Part shown: positions 1-8,179 of the stretch, one piece after another | Layout of the letters: every line of letters begins with the position of its first letter | How positions within the stretch are numbered: position 1 is the stretch's first letter | From: Clostridiales bacterium | GTDB lineage: Bacteria > Bacillota > Clostridia > Christensenellales > Aristaeellaceae | Length of the DNA: 32,174 bases | Assembly (NCBI GenBank): GCA_004556395.1 | Contig: SFHK01000035.1 | Coordinates: 1-32,174 of the forward strand | Reading direction: 5' to 3' | Program-made: the position numbers and the translations under genes | The notes under the pieces: generated by a model | Told to the model about the DNA's origin: nothing | The model's input: the letters and a program-made list of their open reading frames with translations, nothing else | Database searches by the model: none

Positions 1-1433
1 TACTCGTCGATGGAGTACAGATGGTGAATGAGCGCGTCGGTGACGTCCCGGCCGAAGGCTTCGGACAGGGCGGCGGCGAACGAACGGTAGGTCGCCTGCA
101 CGAAGCGGTTTTCGCGCGCGTACAGGCGCATACCGTTCAGGAACGCGTCGCGCCCCATCAGCAGCCGAAGCTCGTGCATGACCGCCGCGCCGCGCTCGCG
201 CGTGACGATTTCGTATTCGCGCTGGGTCGCGAAGCGGTTCGTGAAGCTGTCCACGGACAGCCCGCCGGGAATCGTGACCTGAAGCGCCGGGCGCACCAGC
301 GCGTCGAGCGCGGCGGCGAACGCCGCTTCGCCCTCGGAATCCTCCGTGAGCAGCAGCGAAAGATATTCGCTCGCGCCCTCGATCAGCCACGCCTCGCTGC
401 CGGGGTTCACCTGCACGACGTCGGACAGGAAGACCTGCGCCGTCAGCGCCGTCACGCGCGCGCGGAGCGTATCCGTGTTCGCCCAGTCCGATTCGGAGAG
501 AATCAGCACGCCGCCGACCGGCATCTCGCTCACCGACTGCGCCTGAACAATGGTCAGCGCGTCGTATGGATAGCTTCCAAGCAGCGGCTCAAGCGCGTTC
601 AGCGCGTCGATTGCCGCGTCCCGCGCCGCGGAGAGCTTTCCCCGGCTCTGCCCGAACGCGCGAACCTTCACGCCGGACGCCGCCTGCCCCTCGCGCACAT
701 GGAATTTCCGGCTGACGACCACGCCGAAGCCGCAGGCGTTTTTCAGCTCTACGCGCACGCGGTCGAAGCCGTTTCCCGCGTCCTCGCGCAGAATTTCGCC
801 GCTGCTGGCCACGTCGTAATCCTCGGGAACGTAAATGTCCGCCGCGTAATCGGCGCGCGCGGAATAGGCGCAGCGCCCCGCGCGGGTGACGGGATTCAGC
901 GCGAACTCGCCGTCCTCCCACGCCGCCAGCGCCGGATAGAAGCTGGTCAGCCGCCAGTCCTTCGCGCCCGCGCCCAGAAAGGCGTGATTGTCGCTCAGAA
1001 GCAGCGTGTAGGTGAACGCGAACTCGGCGGTTTCGCCCGCGCCTATGTCGCACGCCACGCGCAGAAAGCATTCGTTGTCGCCCTGCATTGCCCATTCGGC
1101 CGGTTCGCCGTTTACCGTGACGGACGAAAACGACAGCCCCGCCGGGGCGTAGCCGTCCGGAAACGCCGAAAGCAGTGTCTCGTTGTCGTAGGGCAGGGTG
1201 CTTTCGCGGCGGAACACGTTTCCGTACACGGTGAACAGCGCGTTTTTCAGCGCGTCGCCGGTGCGGTTTTCAAAGGTAACCGTCTGCGTGACGGCGAACG
1301 CCTGACTGTCCTCCAGCATCACCATGGAAAGCCGGTAACGCACGGCGGCATCCGCTTCCGCCGCCGCGCAAACGAATGCCGCCGCCGCGGCGCACACAAG
1401 CGCCGCGAGAAGAGTGCGAAACACGCGCATCAT
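1..1433 (-). CDS. M1 (gluzincin) peptidase-like secreted protein with lost zinc site, 3' end outside window
   Basis: The first ~28 residues form a signal peptide: a basic MMRVFRTLL start, an Ala-rich core and an AEA-type cleavage region. The middle resembles M1 metallopeptidases: a SEMPVGG stretch (residues ~302-308) sits where GAMEN lies, and WLIEGASEYL (~349-358) matches the WLNEGFATYL helix that carries the third zinc ligand, Glu352. In M1 enzymes HExxH lies so that its second His is 19 residues before that Glu. Here that position reads ALTAQ (~329-333), so both His ligands and the catalytic Glu are absent. I infer a catalytically dead peptidase fold, perhaps a binding protein. The ATG at 1433 overlaps the stop of the upstream 39-residue gene (TGATG) with GGAG 7 nt before it. 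The frame is open to the window edge. Confidence 0.72.
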   Translation of the reverse strand, partial: MMRVFRTLLAALVCAAAAAFVCAAAEADAAVRYRLSMVMLEDSQAFAVTQTVTFENRTGDALKNALFTVYGNVFRRESTLPYDNETLLSAFPDGYAPAGLSFSSVTVNGEPAEWAMQGDNECFLRVACDIGAGETAEFAFTYTLLLSDNHAFLGAGAKDWRLTSFYPALAAWEDGEFALNPVTRAGRCAYSARADYAADIYVPEDYDVASSGEILREDAGNGFDRVRVELKNACGFGVVVSRKFHVREGQAASGVKVRAFGQSRGKLSAARDAAIDALNALEPLLGSYPYDALTIVQAQSVSEMPVGGVLILSESDWANTDTLRARVTALTAQVFLSDVVQVNPGSEAWLIEGASEYLSLLLTEDSEGEAAFAAALDALVRPALQVTIPGGLSVDSFTNRFATQREYEIVTRERGAAVMHELRLLMGRDAFLNGMRLYARENRFVQATYRSFAAALSEAFGRDVTDALIHHLYSIDE

Positions 1434-1552
1434 CAATAAACTCCGAGCATGTAAAGCAGAACCGACACGATGGAGCCGCCCGCCAGCAGGATGCACAGGA
1501 ACAGACACAGCACGCGCACAGCCTTCGTCTGCCTGTTGGTCTTTTTCTTCAT
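1433..1552 (-). CDS. Small single-pass membrane protein, 39 residues
   Basis: Short reading frame beginning MKKKTNRQTK, followed by one hydrophobic segment (residues ~13-36) and a stop that overlaps the start of the M1-like gene (TGATG). An AGGGGGAG ribosome binding site stands just before the ATG and lies within 20 bp of the lepB stop, so it is probably the middle cistron between lepB and the pseudo-peptidase. The basic N-terminus and single helix suggest an inner-membrane protein with a cytoplasmic N-terminus. I do not recognise the family. Translational coupling suggests it is made in step with the M1-like protein. Confidence 0.62.
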   Translation of the reverse strand: MKKKTNRQTKAVRVLCLFLCILLAGGSIVSVLLYMLGVY

Positions 1553-1562
1553 GGGCTCCCCC

Positions 1563-2438
1563 TTACTGATCTCTGGGATCCACGTAGGACTCGACGGCTT
1601 CCACGCTGCGGATGCCGTCCAGCGGCCAGAACACGAACTTCGCGCGGCCGAGAATCATGTCCGAGGTGATCGGACCCACGTCGCCGGAGGTGTCGTTGGT
1701 CACGTTCATTTCGACGTTCGGGCCGTTCCACCAGCGGGAATCGTGGCTGTTGTAGCGGTTGTCGCCCACCACGAAGTACTCGTCCTCGCCCAGCACGTAT
1801 TCATAATCGATGCGATGGCTGCGCGCCAGAATTTCGAGCTCCTCCTGCGAAAGGGTGACCTCCTGTCCGTCCAAATAGAACTTGCCGTCCTTTTCCTGAA
1901 CGGTGAGAGCGCGGGAGACGCGGGAGGGATCCAGCGCTTCGCCGTTGATGTACGTGACGCCGGACACGCGGGACACGGTGTCGCCCGGCACGCCCACGAT
2001 GCGCTTCACGAAGTCGGTCTGCACGGTGATCAGCCCCAGCAGCTTGTTCGTGCGCCCCGGATAGTGGCAGATGACCACGTCGCCGCGCTGCAGCTTGTTC
2101 TGAATCCGCACGTCGTAGGCCGTTACGCCCAGACGGTCGCCGTTGCTCAGCGTGGGGGACATGCTCGCGCCATCCACGCGGATGGGCATGAACAGATACG
2201 ACCGGCACAGCATGACGACCAGCAGCGCCACGACGAGGGAAACCACCCACTCGCGGATCTCCTTGAACGCCTTTTGCTTGCCGGTGAGCTTTTCTTCCTT
2301 TTTCTTTTCCGGTTTTTCCTCGGTCTTCGCTTCGGCGCTTTCGCCCTCGGCGGCCGGCTGTGCGGCGGGCTCGGTATTCGTTTCATTCTCGGCGGCGATC
2401 TCCGCCGGGGTCTCGTTCAGCTGCTCGTTTTCGTTCAT
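1563..2438 (-). CDS. lepB: Signal peptidase I
   Basis: Membrane-bound Ser/Lys protease that removes signal peptides from exported proteins. The 291-residue protein has a ~60-residue, highly charged Glu/Lys-rich cytoplasmic N-terminus, one membrane helix (~63-82), then the S26 catalytic domain. The nucleophile is in GASMSPTL (Ser92) and the general base in VKRIVGVPGD (Lys145); the GDNRYNSHDSR box (~residues 227-237) and a C-terminal ILGRAKFVFWP complete the family signature. It is followed by the 39-residue membrane protein and the M1-like pseudo-enzyme, and preceded by a signal-peptidase-like paralogue lacking the catalytic pair. Start ATG preceded by AGGACG. Assignment is secure. Confidence 0.96.
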   Translation of the reverse strand: MNENEQLNETPAEIAAENETNTEPAAQPAAEGESAEAKTEEKPEKKKEEKLTGKQKAFKEIREWVVSLVVALLVVMLCRSYLFMPIRVDGASMSPTLSNGDRLGVTAYDVRIQNKLQRGDVVICHYPGRTNKLLGLITVQTDFVKRIVGVPGDTVSRVSGVTYINGEALDPSRVSRALTVQEKDGKFYLDGQEVTLSQEELEILARSHRIDYEYVLGEDEYFVVGDNRYNSHDSRWWNGPNVEMNVTNDTSGDVGPITSDMILGRAKFVFWPLDGIRSVEAVESYVDPRDQ

Positions 2439-2475
2439 ACGTCCTGTTTCCGTCCTTTCATGAATTCCGCTTTCC

Positions 2476-3030
2476 TCAGCGGCCGCGAAACATGCGGTTC
2501 ACCGGCCAGAGAATTACGCCGGCCCTGGCCTTGATGTCTGTTTCATACACAAGCCCCAGTGTGCGCCCGTCGGCGACGCCCTCGGCGCTCAGGTCGGAGG
2601 CCAGCAGCAGATACGCGCCCTCGGGCAGCTCGCCGTATACCAGCCCCGGCGCTTCGCCCAGCGCGATTTCTTTCGTGCCGCCGTCATAGACCAGATACCT
2701 CTGGCCGTCGCGCACGTCGATCAGGTCGCCCGGCATGCCGACCACGCGGCGCACATAGCTGCCGTTCGCGGCGGCAAAATACGCGTATACGTCCTCACCG
2801 CGCGCAATCGCGTCGCCGCGAAGCATCGCCAGCCGGCTGGCAAATACCACGTCGTTTTGCTGATAGACGGGCTGCATGGCGTTCGTTTCCATTTTCACCG
2901 GCACGAACACGAGCAGACGCGTGATCAGCGCCAGCAGCGCGAAAAGGAACAGGCACAGGAAAAAGGCCTTCCTCGCGCGGCGGTGGCGCGCCTTCAGGTT
3001 TTTCTTTGCGGATTTACGCTTGCTCGCCAT
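2476..3030 (-). CDS. Signal peptidase I-like protein lacking the catalytic Ser/Lys pair
   Basis: 184 residues: very basic N-terminus, one membrane helix (~22-44), then an S26-like region. The order of landmarks matches lepB next door: METNAMQPVY (~47-56) aligns with the SMSPTL nucleophile loop, YVRRVVGMPGD (~92-102) with the VKRIVGVPGD lysine loop, and a C-terminal ARAGVILWPVNRMF with GRAKFVFWPLDGIR. The catalytic Ser is Ala51, the catalytic Lys is Arg94, and the GDNR box reads ASDL. The fold appears kept but the dyad is gone, so it is probably not a protease. I chose the ATG at 3030 (AAGGGG a few nt before it); a TTG at 3054 in the same frame would add 8 residues inside DUF951. It overlaps the DUF951 gene by 17 nt. 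Confidence 0.8.
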   Translation of the reverse strand: MASKRKSAKKNLKARHRRARKAFFLCLFLFALLALITRLLVFVPVKMETNAMQPVYQQNDVVFASRLAMLRGDAIARGEDVYAYFAAANGSYVRRVVGMPGDLIDVRDGQRYLVYDGGTKEIALGEAPGLVYGELPEGAYLLLASDLSAEGVADGRTLGLVYETDIKARAGVILWPVNRMFRGR

Positions 3031-3223
3031 TCGTTTCCCCTTCCGCGTGTTCAACGATTTTCTTCAGTCTCTTCTCAAAATCGGGGCGGCCCATCATCAC
3101 CACGTGACCGCACAGGTCGCAGCGAATCTTGATGTCCGCGCCCACGCGCGTCACCGTCCAACGGTCGCTGCCGCAGGGATGCTTTTTGCGCATCTGCACC
3201 CGATCGCCAATGTTCAAAAGCAC
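3014..3223 (-). CDS. DUF951 domain protein
   Basis: Small protein of ~69-72 residues with the DUF951 pattern: an N-terminal NIGDRVQMRKKHPCGSDRW stretch, then VGADIKIRCDLCGHVVMMGR, and a basic tail. The Cys of HPCG plus the CxxC of CDLCGH look like a small zinc-ribbon metal site. Function is unknown; in Clostridia it usually occurs as a small housekeeping cistron. Two GTG starts are possible: 3232, only 2 nt after AAGGAG, and 3223, 11 nt after it; I prefer 3223 but cannot exclude the other. The 3' end overlaps the start of the signal-peptidase-like gene, implying co-translation. Confidence 0.87.
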   Translation of the reverse strand: MLLNIGDRVQMRKKHPCGSDRWTVTRVGADIKIRCDLCGHVVMMGRPDFEKRLKKIVEHAEGETNGEQA

Positions 3224-3287
3224 GCTTGTCACTTCTCCTTATTATAAACAATCCATGTAAATCCCGTGTGAAGAACTATGCGCGGAA

Positions 3288-4535
3288 TCAGGACAATGCG
3301 GAGGATTCCACATATCCGCAATAGTCGCGCCCCTTCACGTCGGTCACGCGCAGCATCAGCCGTCCATCGTACATGGGCACGGCCAGCTCGAACGCCGGCG
3401 CGGGCTTTTCGCGGGAGCGCGCTTCCTCGGCATAGCTGTAAAATACGCCGTCGCGCTCATAGCCCGCCGCCCAGCAATCCACCGCGTCCATGCCCTCGGG
3501 CAGGGTGGGGTCGTCGGAGGAAAAACCTTCCAGCCGCACGGCGGTGAAGCCGATGCCGCTTTCCGCCCGCGCACGGATTTCCGGTGCGCCGTCAAACGGT
3601 TCATGGGCGTACAGGGTCGCCGCGCCGTCCGTGCGGCGGCGAACCAGCTGCATGGACAGCGGATTCACATCCGCCGCCAGAAAGCGCCGCCCGTTTTTCA
3701 CGGCCGCGTCGGCCGTCGTGCCGCTGCCGACGAACAGATCCATCACCAGCCCGCCCGGACGGCTGGAACTGCGGACGATGCGTTCCAGCAGCTTGAGCGG
3801 CTTCTGCGTGTCGTAGCCGGTGCGCTGGGGGTCCTTCTGCTGAAGGTGGTTCACGTCCGTCCACACGTCGCCGGGCACCACGGGGTCGTCGTCGTAATAG
3901 GTGTACACCCGGCCGCCGGAGCGAATTGAGCGATACACGCGCCCGTCCGCGTCCACGTGGCGCTTCATGTGGTTTTCGCGTCCTCCGGGCACGACCTCGG
4001 CCACGTCCTGAATGTGGAAATCGTAGTCCTTCGTTTTGGAATACATCAGGATTACGTCGTGCTTGCGCGGAAAATAGCGGCGCGCGCTGCCGCCCGACTG
4101 ATACGCCCAGATGATCTCGTTGCGGAAATTGCTCTCGCCGAAGATTTCGTCCATCAGAAGCCGCAGGTACGGGTGCATGCGCCAGTCGATATGTACGAAA
4201 ATCAGCGCGTCGGAGGCCATCAGCGCCCTCGCGTTCACCAGCACGGCGCGCATTTTTTCAAGGTAGGCTTCCCGCGTCAGGCTGTCGTGATACGCGCTCA
4301 GCGTCAGCGAGCCGCGGCCGCTTTTCCATTCCTTCGCGCCCACGCGCACGCGCGCTTCGAACGTTTTGCCCGTGAGAAACGGCGGGTCGAGGTAGACAAG
4401 GTTCACCTTGCCCTCATAGGATTCCCTGAGCCGCCCTGCGACGTTCGCCGCGTCGCCCAGATGGAATTCGTTCTGGGGGATTCCTTCCTCCGCGCGCCGG
4501 ATCTCCCGGTCGATCTGCGCCAAATGTACCGTCAT
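3288..4535 (-). CDS. Orphan beta-class site-specific DNA methyltransferase
   Basis: 415-residue S-adenosylmethionine-dependent N4-cytosine/N6-adenine methyltransferase. The catalytic motif IV DPPF (residues 50-53, context NLVYLDPPF) precedes TQKP (243-246) and the SAM-binding motif I DLFVGSGTT (266-274), which is the beta-class order found in type III Mod and related enzymes. The last ~90 residues are not conserved motifs and may recognise DNA or partners. The start at 4535 has GGAGGG 8 nt upstream; an in-frame upstream ATG would add 42 residues of low-quality sequence and is not used. No restriction endonuclease or specificity gene is adjacent, so this looks like a solitary regulator-type methylase or a relic of a restriction system. 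Confidence 0.88.
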   Translation of the reverse strand: MTVHLAQIDREIRRAEEGIPQNEFHLGDAANVAGRLRESYEGKVNLVYLDPPFLTGKTFEARVRVGAKEWKSGRGSLTLSAYHDSLTREAYLEKMRAVLVNARALMASDALIFVHIDWRMHPYLRLLMDEIFGESNFRNEIIWAYQSGGSARRYFPRKHDVILMYSKTKDYDFHIQDVAEVVPGGRENHMKRHVDADGRVYRSIRSGGRVYTYYDDDPVVPGDVWTDVNHLQQKDPQRTGYDTQKPLKLLERIVRSSSRPGGLVMDLFVGSGTTADAAVKNGRRFLAADVNPLSMQLVRRRTDGAATLYAHEPFDGAPEIRARAESGIGFTAVRLEGFSSDDPTLPEGMDAVDCWAAGYERDGVFYSYAEEARSREKPAPAFELAVPMYDGRLMLRVTDVKGRDYCGYVESSALS

Positions 4536-4608
4536 CGCGGCGCCCTCCGTTTCGTTGAATGCATTGATTATACCATTTTGGCCCGCCCTTGTCCATACTG
4601 GGAGCGGC

Positions 4609-5199
4609 TCAGCGCAGCTTTTCGTCGATGATCGCCCATGCCCGGGCGGCGGTTTCCGCAAACGGCGCGTCCAGATGGTATTCCGCCGGACAGCGCGTCA
4701 GCAGGCGGCGAAAGCCGAAGCGCTGATAAATCCGAATCGCCGGATAGCTGAACGTCTGCGAAATCAGATACACGCCGCCGGGCGTGCCCAGCGCTTCGTG
4801 CCGCTTCAGAAGCTCGCACAGCATCGCGCCGCACAGGCCGCGGCGCTGGTGCGCTTCGTCGGTCGCCACCCAGTGGATGCGGTCGATCTCTGCGCCGAAG
4901 GGACTTCCGAACCACAGCGCGGCTGACGCGACCGGCGTTCCCGCCGCGTCGCGCACAAACAGCATGCGCTGCGAAAGCGCTTCGGCGCGATTCATGAATT
5001 CCGAATCAAACAGGCTCTCCGCCTGCGCGCGCGTTTCCAGCTGGCGCGACGAAAGCTGCACGGTCACCCAGTCATCCTTGCCGGTTTCGGGGCGGTAGAA
5101 ATCGAAGGCGTAGCCGCCGGGCAGGGAACGCGCGGGAATGGGCGCGCCGTCCTCGCGCAGCATCCACACGGGGAAATAGGGCACGGTGCGGTCGATCAC
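4609..5199 (-). CDS. GNAT family N-acetyltransferase
   Basis: 196-residue protein with the GNAT acetyl-CoA site in its second half: IHWVATDEAHQRRGLCGAML supplies the beta4-turn-helix with Q/RxxGxG-type RRGLCG, followed by SYPAIRIYQRFGFRRL, the usual motif B helix and GF turn. It would transfer an acetyl group to a small molecule or protein amine; substrate unknown. The start is GTG at 5199, preceded by AAAGGAGGG at 6 nt and overlapping the upstream acetyltransferase stop (GTGA). The open frame continues upstream to 5748, but that extension is only antisense-free read-through of the other acetyltransferase in a different frame and is not coding. Confidence 0.85.
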   Translation of the reverse strand: MIDRTVPYFPVWMLREDGAPIPARSLPGGYAFDFYRPETGKDDWVTVQLSSRQLETRAQAESLFDSEFMNRAEALSQRMLFVRDAAGTPVASAALWFGSPFGAEIDRIHWVATDEAHQRRGLCGAMLCELLKRHEALGTPGGVYLISQTFSYPAIRIYQRFGFRRLLTRCPAEYHLDAPFAETAARAWAIIDEKLR

Positions 5200-5696
5200 A
5201 GGGAACCCTCCTTTGCCGTAAACGTCAGGTCGAGCATGTCGTCCTCGCCGGGACGTTCCTCGCATTCGGTTCCCCGCGCGGCGATCAGCCGCTCCCAGAA
5301 CGCCCGGGCGGGCTGGTTTCGCCGGTAGACGCTCAGGCACCAGCGCCCCGGCCGTCCGTTCATTGCCAGCGACGCGGCGGCCTGCGCGATACCGCGGCCG
5401 CGCGCGGCGCGAATCAGATACAGCTCCTGAAAGCACCAGTTGCAGCCGGGCAGGGCGTAGCGCGCGTCGGTGACCATGATGAGCCCGCAGGGCGCGCCGT
5501 CCGTCAGGATGATATAGGGAAACACGCCGTCGCCGAACGGCAGAATGTCGTCCACCGTGCGCACGGCGAAATAGCCGTTTTCGTCGATCGAGCCGAAATC
5601 CTCGCAGTACGCGCCCAGCTCGTTCTGGTACAGGTTGAACAGGTTCATCAGAAGCGTGCGGTCGCGCGCCTCCGCCGGGCGGATTCGAACATCCAT
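5196..5696 (-). CDS. GNAT family N-acetyltransferase
   Basis: 166-residue protein starting MDVRIRPAEARDRTLL, the usual beta1-alpha1 opening of GNAT enzymes. The acetyl-CoA loop is ELYLIRAARGRGIAQAAA (motif A, RxxRGRG), and NQPARAFWERL corresponds to motif B. Substrate unknown. The ATG is preceded by GGGAGGG. Its stop overlaps the GTG of a second GNAT gene by 4 nt, so the pair is translationally coupled. It is the first gene of the minus-strand run that continues through the methyltransferase and lepB. Confidence 0.86.
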   Translation of the reverse strand: MDVRIRPAEARDRTLLMNLFNLYQNELGAYCEDFGSIDENGYFAVRTVDDILPFGDGVFPYIILTDGAPCGLIMVTDARYALPGCNWCFQELYLIRAARGRGIAQAAASLAMNGRPGRWCLSVYRRNQPARAFWERLIAARGTECEERPGEDDMLDLTFTAKEGSL

Positions 5697-5779
5697 AGCC
5701 CTCCCGCCTTTCCGTTTCGCTCGTGTACAAATTCTTTAGCGGATGCAAAAATTCCTTCTATACACGTGAAATTTGCGTT

Positions 5780-5814
5780 TTTCTCTACCAAAAACAGAGA
5801 AACTGTAGTATGAT
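5780..5814 (+). promoter_or_regulatory. Inverted repeat next to a -10-like box upstream of the transglutaminase-like gene
   Basis: A 7-bp inverted repeat TTTCTCT / AGAGAAA (5780-5786 and 5796-5802) stands immediately upstream of TATGAT (5809-5814), ~38 nt before the start codon. No convincing -35 box is present at 16-18 bp. This could be an activator-dependent promoter with an operator; evidence is positional only. Confidence 0.3.
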
Positions 5815-5851
5815 AGCATCAGGTGATTTGCATTCGAAAGGAGCGCACACG

Positions 5852-7222
5852 ATGCGACTGAATTTTGAGAGTCTGGTCTATGACCTTCCCGAGGACGTTC
5901 TTCGCGCTGAGCTGGCCGGAGACTTTGACCGCGAGCGTCGGCTGATCGAACGCCGGCTGGCCGATGCGCGCCTGTCGGACGGCATGCGCGACCGCCTGCT
6001 GGTGGAGCGCGAGCTGATCGACCGCCGCCTGCGCCGCTACGTGCTCACCCGCGCCGAAGCGATCGCGGCCTGCCAGAAGCGCATCCGCGACTTTACCGAG
6101 GAGGAATTCGACCGTCTGGAAGACGACGGCTGCATGGATTCTTTCTATATAAATGGCGAGCGGAAGTATCTTTCCAGCGCGGCCGGAACGCTGATTCACA
6201 TGTTCCCGACCATTGCCGCGCGCACGGATGAAGCGGAGGACGAGCCCGGCCGGCTGGACGCGTATATCGACGAGATTACGAAAAACGGCGAGAGCGCGTA
6301 TCGCTACCGCGTGCGCAGCGAGGTGCGCATAAAGCCCGCCGCGTTCGTTCCCGGCGAAACGTATCTCGCGCACCTGCCCATCCCGGCCGCCTGCGCGCAG
6401 CAGCCCGCCGGAGACATTGCGGTGTTCGCGGACGCGGACGGCGACGTCGCGCCCGTGACCGCGTTCCAGCGCGCCGTGTGCTATCGCCGCAAAATGGATG
6501 AGAACCGGCCGTTCGCGGTGGAGTATGAATTCACCAGCCGCCTGAAATACGTGAATCCCTTCGTGGATGAGCCGCATATCGTGTATCCGGACGCGCTGCC
6601 TGTGTGCGCGGACGACCTTGCCGAGCAGCTGCCGCACATCAGCTTCACGCCGTATCTGAAGCGGCTGGCGCAGGAAATCGCCGGAGACGAGACGCGCCCG
6701 CTGTATCTGGCGCGCCGCGCCTACGACTATGTGACCCGCAGCGTGCGCTATTCCTTCATGCGCTCCTATATCCTGATTGAGCGGCACGCGGAGTTCGCGG
6801 CGCTGAATCTCAAGGGCGACTGCGGCATTCAGGCCATTCTGTTTATCACGCTGTGCCGCCTGATGGGCGTTCCGGCGCGCTGGCAGAGCGGGCTCACCGT
6901 GGAAACCAAAACCACCGGCAATCACGACTGGGCGCAGTTCTACACCGATGAGTTCGGCTGGCTGTTCGCCGACCCGTCCTATGGCGGCGGCGCGTACAGG
7001 CGCGGGGACGAGCGCCGCTGGAATTTCTACTTCGGCAACCTCGACCCGTTCCGCATGATCGCCAACCGCCGGTATCAGACGGAGTTCGACATGCCCAAGG
7101 CCTTTGAGCGCTTCGATCCCTATGACAATCAGGACGGCGAAATTGAAACGGAGACGCGCGGGCTGGACAACACGGATTACGATACCGTCAATACAACGCT
7201 CGCCTATCAGAAGCTCAAATAA
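5852..7222 (+). CDS. Transglutaminase-like superfamily protein
   Basis: 456 residues, no signal peptide or membrane helix. The C-terminal part holds a transglutaminase/protease core with the Cys-His-Asp triad in order: KGDCGIQAILFITLCRLMGVPAR (Cys324), GNHDWAQFY (His358) and LFADPSYGG (Asp374). The N-terminal ~150 residues are charged and helical (many Arg/Glu), followed by a beta-rich linker. Bacterial members act as cysteine peptidases or amide-modifying enzymes; the substrate cannot be read from sequence. The ATG at 5852 follows AAAGGAG by 8 nt; an open extension to 5723 has no RBS. First gene of a three-gene operon with the PopT-type transporter 19 nt downstream. Confidence 0.85.
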   Translation: MRLNFESLVYDLPEDVLRAELAGDFDRERRLIERRLADARLSDGMRDRLLVERELIDRRLRRYVLTRAEAIAACQKRIRDFTEEEFDRLEDDGCMDSFYINGERKYLSSAAGTLIHMFPTIAARTDEAEDEPGRLDAYIDEITKNGESAYRYRVRSEVRIKPAAFVPGETYLAHLPIPAACAQQPAGDIAVFADADGDVAPVTAFQRAVCYRRKMDENRPFAVEYEFTSRLKYVNPFVDEPHIVYPDALPVCADDLAEQLPHISFTPYLKRLAQEIAGDETRPLYLARRAYDYVTRSVRYSFMRSYILIERHAEFAALNLKGDCGIQAILFITLCRLMGVPARWQSGLTVETKTTGNHDWAQFYTDEFGWLFADPSYGGGAYRRGDERRWNFYFGNLDPFRMIANRRYQTEFDMPKAFERFDPYDNQDGEIETETRGLDNTDYDTVNTTLAYQKLK

Positions 7223-7241
7223 CGCAAGGGAGGAATCTGTC

Positions 7242-8159
7242 ATGCAATCCAAAGCGAAAACCAACGCGAAGCCCCATGCAGGGAATGAAAAGGAAAGCCT
7301 TGGTCAGGTGCTCTACCGCGTGTTCATCGGCATCATCTTCGGCTTCGCAAACATCATTCCCGGCGTCAGCGGCGGCACGGCCATGGTGGTTTTCGGCGTG
7401 TACGAGCGCATCATTCTCTTCATCACCGACATCCGTCATCGCCTGAAGCAGGACTGGAAGTTCTTCCTGCCCATCGGAATCGGCATGGCGATTTCCATCC
7501 TGTTTTTCGGCAGCGTGATGGACGTGCTGCTTCAGAAGCATGAAGCGCTGATGCAGACGTTCTTCATCGGCGTGATCGTGTTTTCCGTGCCGATGATCTT
7601 CAAGGAAGCGTTCGGCGGCAAGCGCGACAGGAGCAAGGATCTGCTGTGCGCAATCATCTTCCTTGTGGTGCTGGCGCTGATGGTGGTCATGGCCGTGCTG
7701 AAGACGGACACCGACCAGCAGAAGGAAGTCATCAAGGCGGGCGTGGAGCAGGGCGAAATCGCGCAGGCCAGCAGCGGCTGGCTGCTGGAAGCCATCAAGA
7801 TGATCGGCTGCGGCGCGCTTGCGTGCGCCACGATGATCATTCCGGGCATCTCCGGCTCGCTGGTGATGGTCATCATCGGCGTGTACGGCGAAATCATGGC
7901 CGCTCTGCACGCGCTGAACCTCGCCGTGCTCGTGCCGTTCGCCATCGGCTGCCTGCTGGGCCTGTTCTTCTGCGCGGAGCTGATTCGCTTCCTGCTGAAG
8001 AGGTATCCGCGGCAGACCTATTCCGCCATTCTCGGCTTCGTGGTTGGCTCCGTGTTCCCCATCTTCCCCGGCTGGGCGTATATCGCGCCTGTGGCCGCCT
8101 TCGGCGTGGGAGCGGCGGCCATCGTGGTCTGCGACAAATTCGCGTCCCCGGCGAAGTAA
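7242..8159 (+). CDS. DUF368 membrane protein, PopT-type polyprenyl-phosphate transporter
   Basis: 305-residue polytopic membrane protein. Two related segments, GFANIIPGVSGGTAMVVFG near the N-terminus and CATMIIPGISGSLVMVIIG in the middle, are the re-entrant IPGxSG repeats typical of DUF368. Members of this family (PopT) have been shown to recycle undecaprenyl phosphate across the cytoplasmic membrane for envelope synthesis; applying that here is by family membership. AAGGGAGG lies 8 nt before the ATG. It is the second gene of the operon with the transglutaminase-like protein and the DIP1984-family gene. Confidence 0.9.
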   Translation: MQSKAKTNAKPHAGNEKESLGQVLYRVFIGIIFGFANIIPGVSGGTAMVVFGVYERIILFITDIRHRLKQDWKFFLPIGIGMAISILFFGSVMDVLLQKHEALMQTFFIGVIVFSVPMIFKEAFGGKRDRSKDLLCAIIFLVVLALMVVMAVLKTDTDQQKEVIKAGVEQGEIAQASSGWLLEAIKMIGCGALACATMIIPGISGSLVMVIIGVYGEIMAALHALNLAVLVPFAIGCLLGLFFCAELIRFLLKRYPRQTYSAILGFVVGSVFPIFPGWAYIAPVAAFGVGAAAIVVCDKFASPAK

Positions 8160-8179
8160 TACAGGAAAGGAAGAAAACG

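Noticed and set aside
21..1439. A 472-codon plus-strand open frame at the left edge
   Set aside because: Arg/Ala/Gly-rich with no motif; the minus-strand frame has a signal peptide, RBS and an M1-like region.
3241..3246. TATAAT on the minus strand before DUF951 as a promoter
   Set aside because: The transcript would begin within or after the AAGGAG site, and no -35 box lies at 16-18 bp.
5200..5748. N-terminal extension of the second acetyltransferase
   Set aside because: The extension overlaps the first acetyltransferase in another frame and has no RBS; the GTG at 5199 has AAAGGAGGG at proper distance.
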